Origin: Maricaulis sp.
GTDB lineage: Bacteria; Pseudomonadota; Alphaproteobacteria; Caulobacterales; Maricaulaceae
Direction of reading: 5' to 3'
DNA length: 6,100 nt
Assembly (NCBI GenBank): GCA_002694345.1
Contig: NZLV01000008.1
Coordinates: forward strand, 1,968-8,067
Program-made: the position numbers and the translations under genes
Shown here: positions 5,878-6,100 of the stretch, in pieces
Position numbering within the stretch: the stretch's first letter is position 1
How the letters are laid out: every line of letters starts with the position of its first letter
The notes under the pieces: model-generated
Seen by the model: the letters and a program-made list of their open reading frames with translations, nothing else
The model's database searches: none
Told to the model about the DNA's origin: nothing

Positions 5878-6100
5878 TTAGCTCGGCCCACCACCATTGT
5901 TGAAGCGGTCACGGAAGGGTTCGATGAAGGCTTCCAGCGTGTCGATGCTGGCAATGCGCGTCGCCAGGTCCGAGAAGCGGGCCGAGCCGGCCCGGGCGTC
6001 GTCATCGGTCAGAAGCGCAAAGGCAGCCGCCTGATCCGTCTCGCCCATGGCGGGGCCATAGCGCTGGCCGAGGCGACGGGCCCCCGCCGTGTCCCGGGCC
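5878..6100 (-). CDS. C-terminal end of an unrecognised protein (5' end outside window)
   Basis: An open frame on the - strand enters at the right edge and ends at TAA (5880-5878), giving 73 visible C-terminal residues. The segment is Ala/Arg/Asp-rich and mostly helical in character, for example AAAFALLTDDDARAG and FSDLATRIASIDTLEAFIEP, closing with a short RFNNGGGPS tail. No catalytic motif, membrane span or known domain can be identified from this piece. Third-position GC is strong, in line with the neighbouring genes, supporting real coding. It lies 65 bp upstream of the SpoIIAA-like gene on the same strand, so the two could share a transcript, though no functional link is evident. Confidence 0.6.
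   Translation of the reverse strand, partial: ARDTAGARRLGQRYGPAMGETDQAAAFALLTDDDARAGSARFSDLATRIASIDTLEAFIEPFRDRFNNGGGPS

Overview
The window looks like a chromosome segment from a stalked or dimorphic-type alphaproteobacterium (Caulobacterales/Maricaulales/Hyphomonas-like). This rests on high-GC codon usage, an alphaproteobacterial-style set of early flagellar genes, and a perfect CtrA-type TTAA-N7-TTAAC site in the one divergent intergenic region. The genus assignment is inference; no 16S or other marker gene is present.

Left part (1-2961, + strand): two tandem DUF885 genes lie 12 bp apart. The first is cut by the window edge and only its C-terminal 351 residues are visible. The second is complete (630 aa) and begins with a lipoprotein signal peptide. 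Both carry the family HExxPGHH motif, so they are probably exported metallopeptidase-like proteins from a local duplication. The second copy has drifted at the conserved EGWALYAE block. A strong bidirectional intrinsic terminator (2985-3011) separates this pair from the flagellar genes that converge on it.

Middle part (3037-5442): two divergent flagellar operons share a 108-bp control region. Leftward runs flgB-flgC-fliE, encoding proximal rod proteins and the MS-ring/rod junction protein. Rightward runs fliO-fliP (overlapping ATGA), encoding a FliP assembly factor and a core subunit of the flagellar type III export gate. Both operons supply parts needed early in basal-body assembly. The shared symmetric CtrA box (GGTTAA-N7-TTAACC, 4297-4315) suggests they are switched on together by the cell-cycle regulator CtrA.

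Right part (5444-6100, - strand): a SpoIIAA-like (STAS-related) small protein gene converges on fliP with one base between the stop codons. A perfect 8-bp inverted repeat spans both stops. A second perfect 8-bp inverted repeat buries the Shine-Dalgarno sequence of the SpoIIAA-like gene, suggesting translational control. Upstream of it on the same strand is the C-terminal end of an unrecognised protein that runs off the window.

No tRNA, rRNA, CRISPR array, insertion sequence or phage gene was seen. There is no gene-free stretch longer than 300 bases. The most interesting unexplained signals are the two perfect hairpins around the SpoIIAA-like gene and the symmetric CtrA site.
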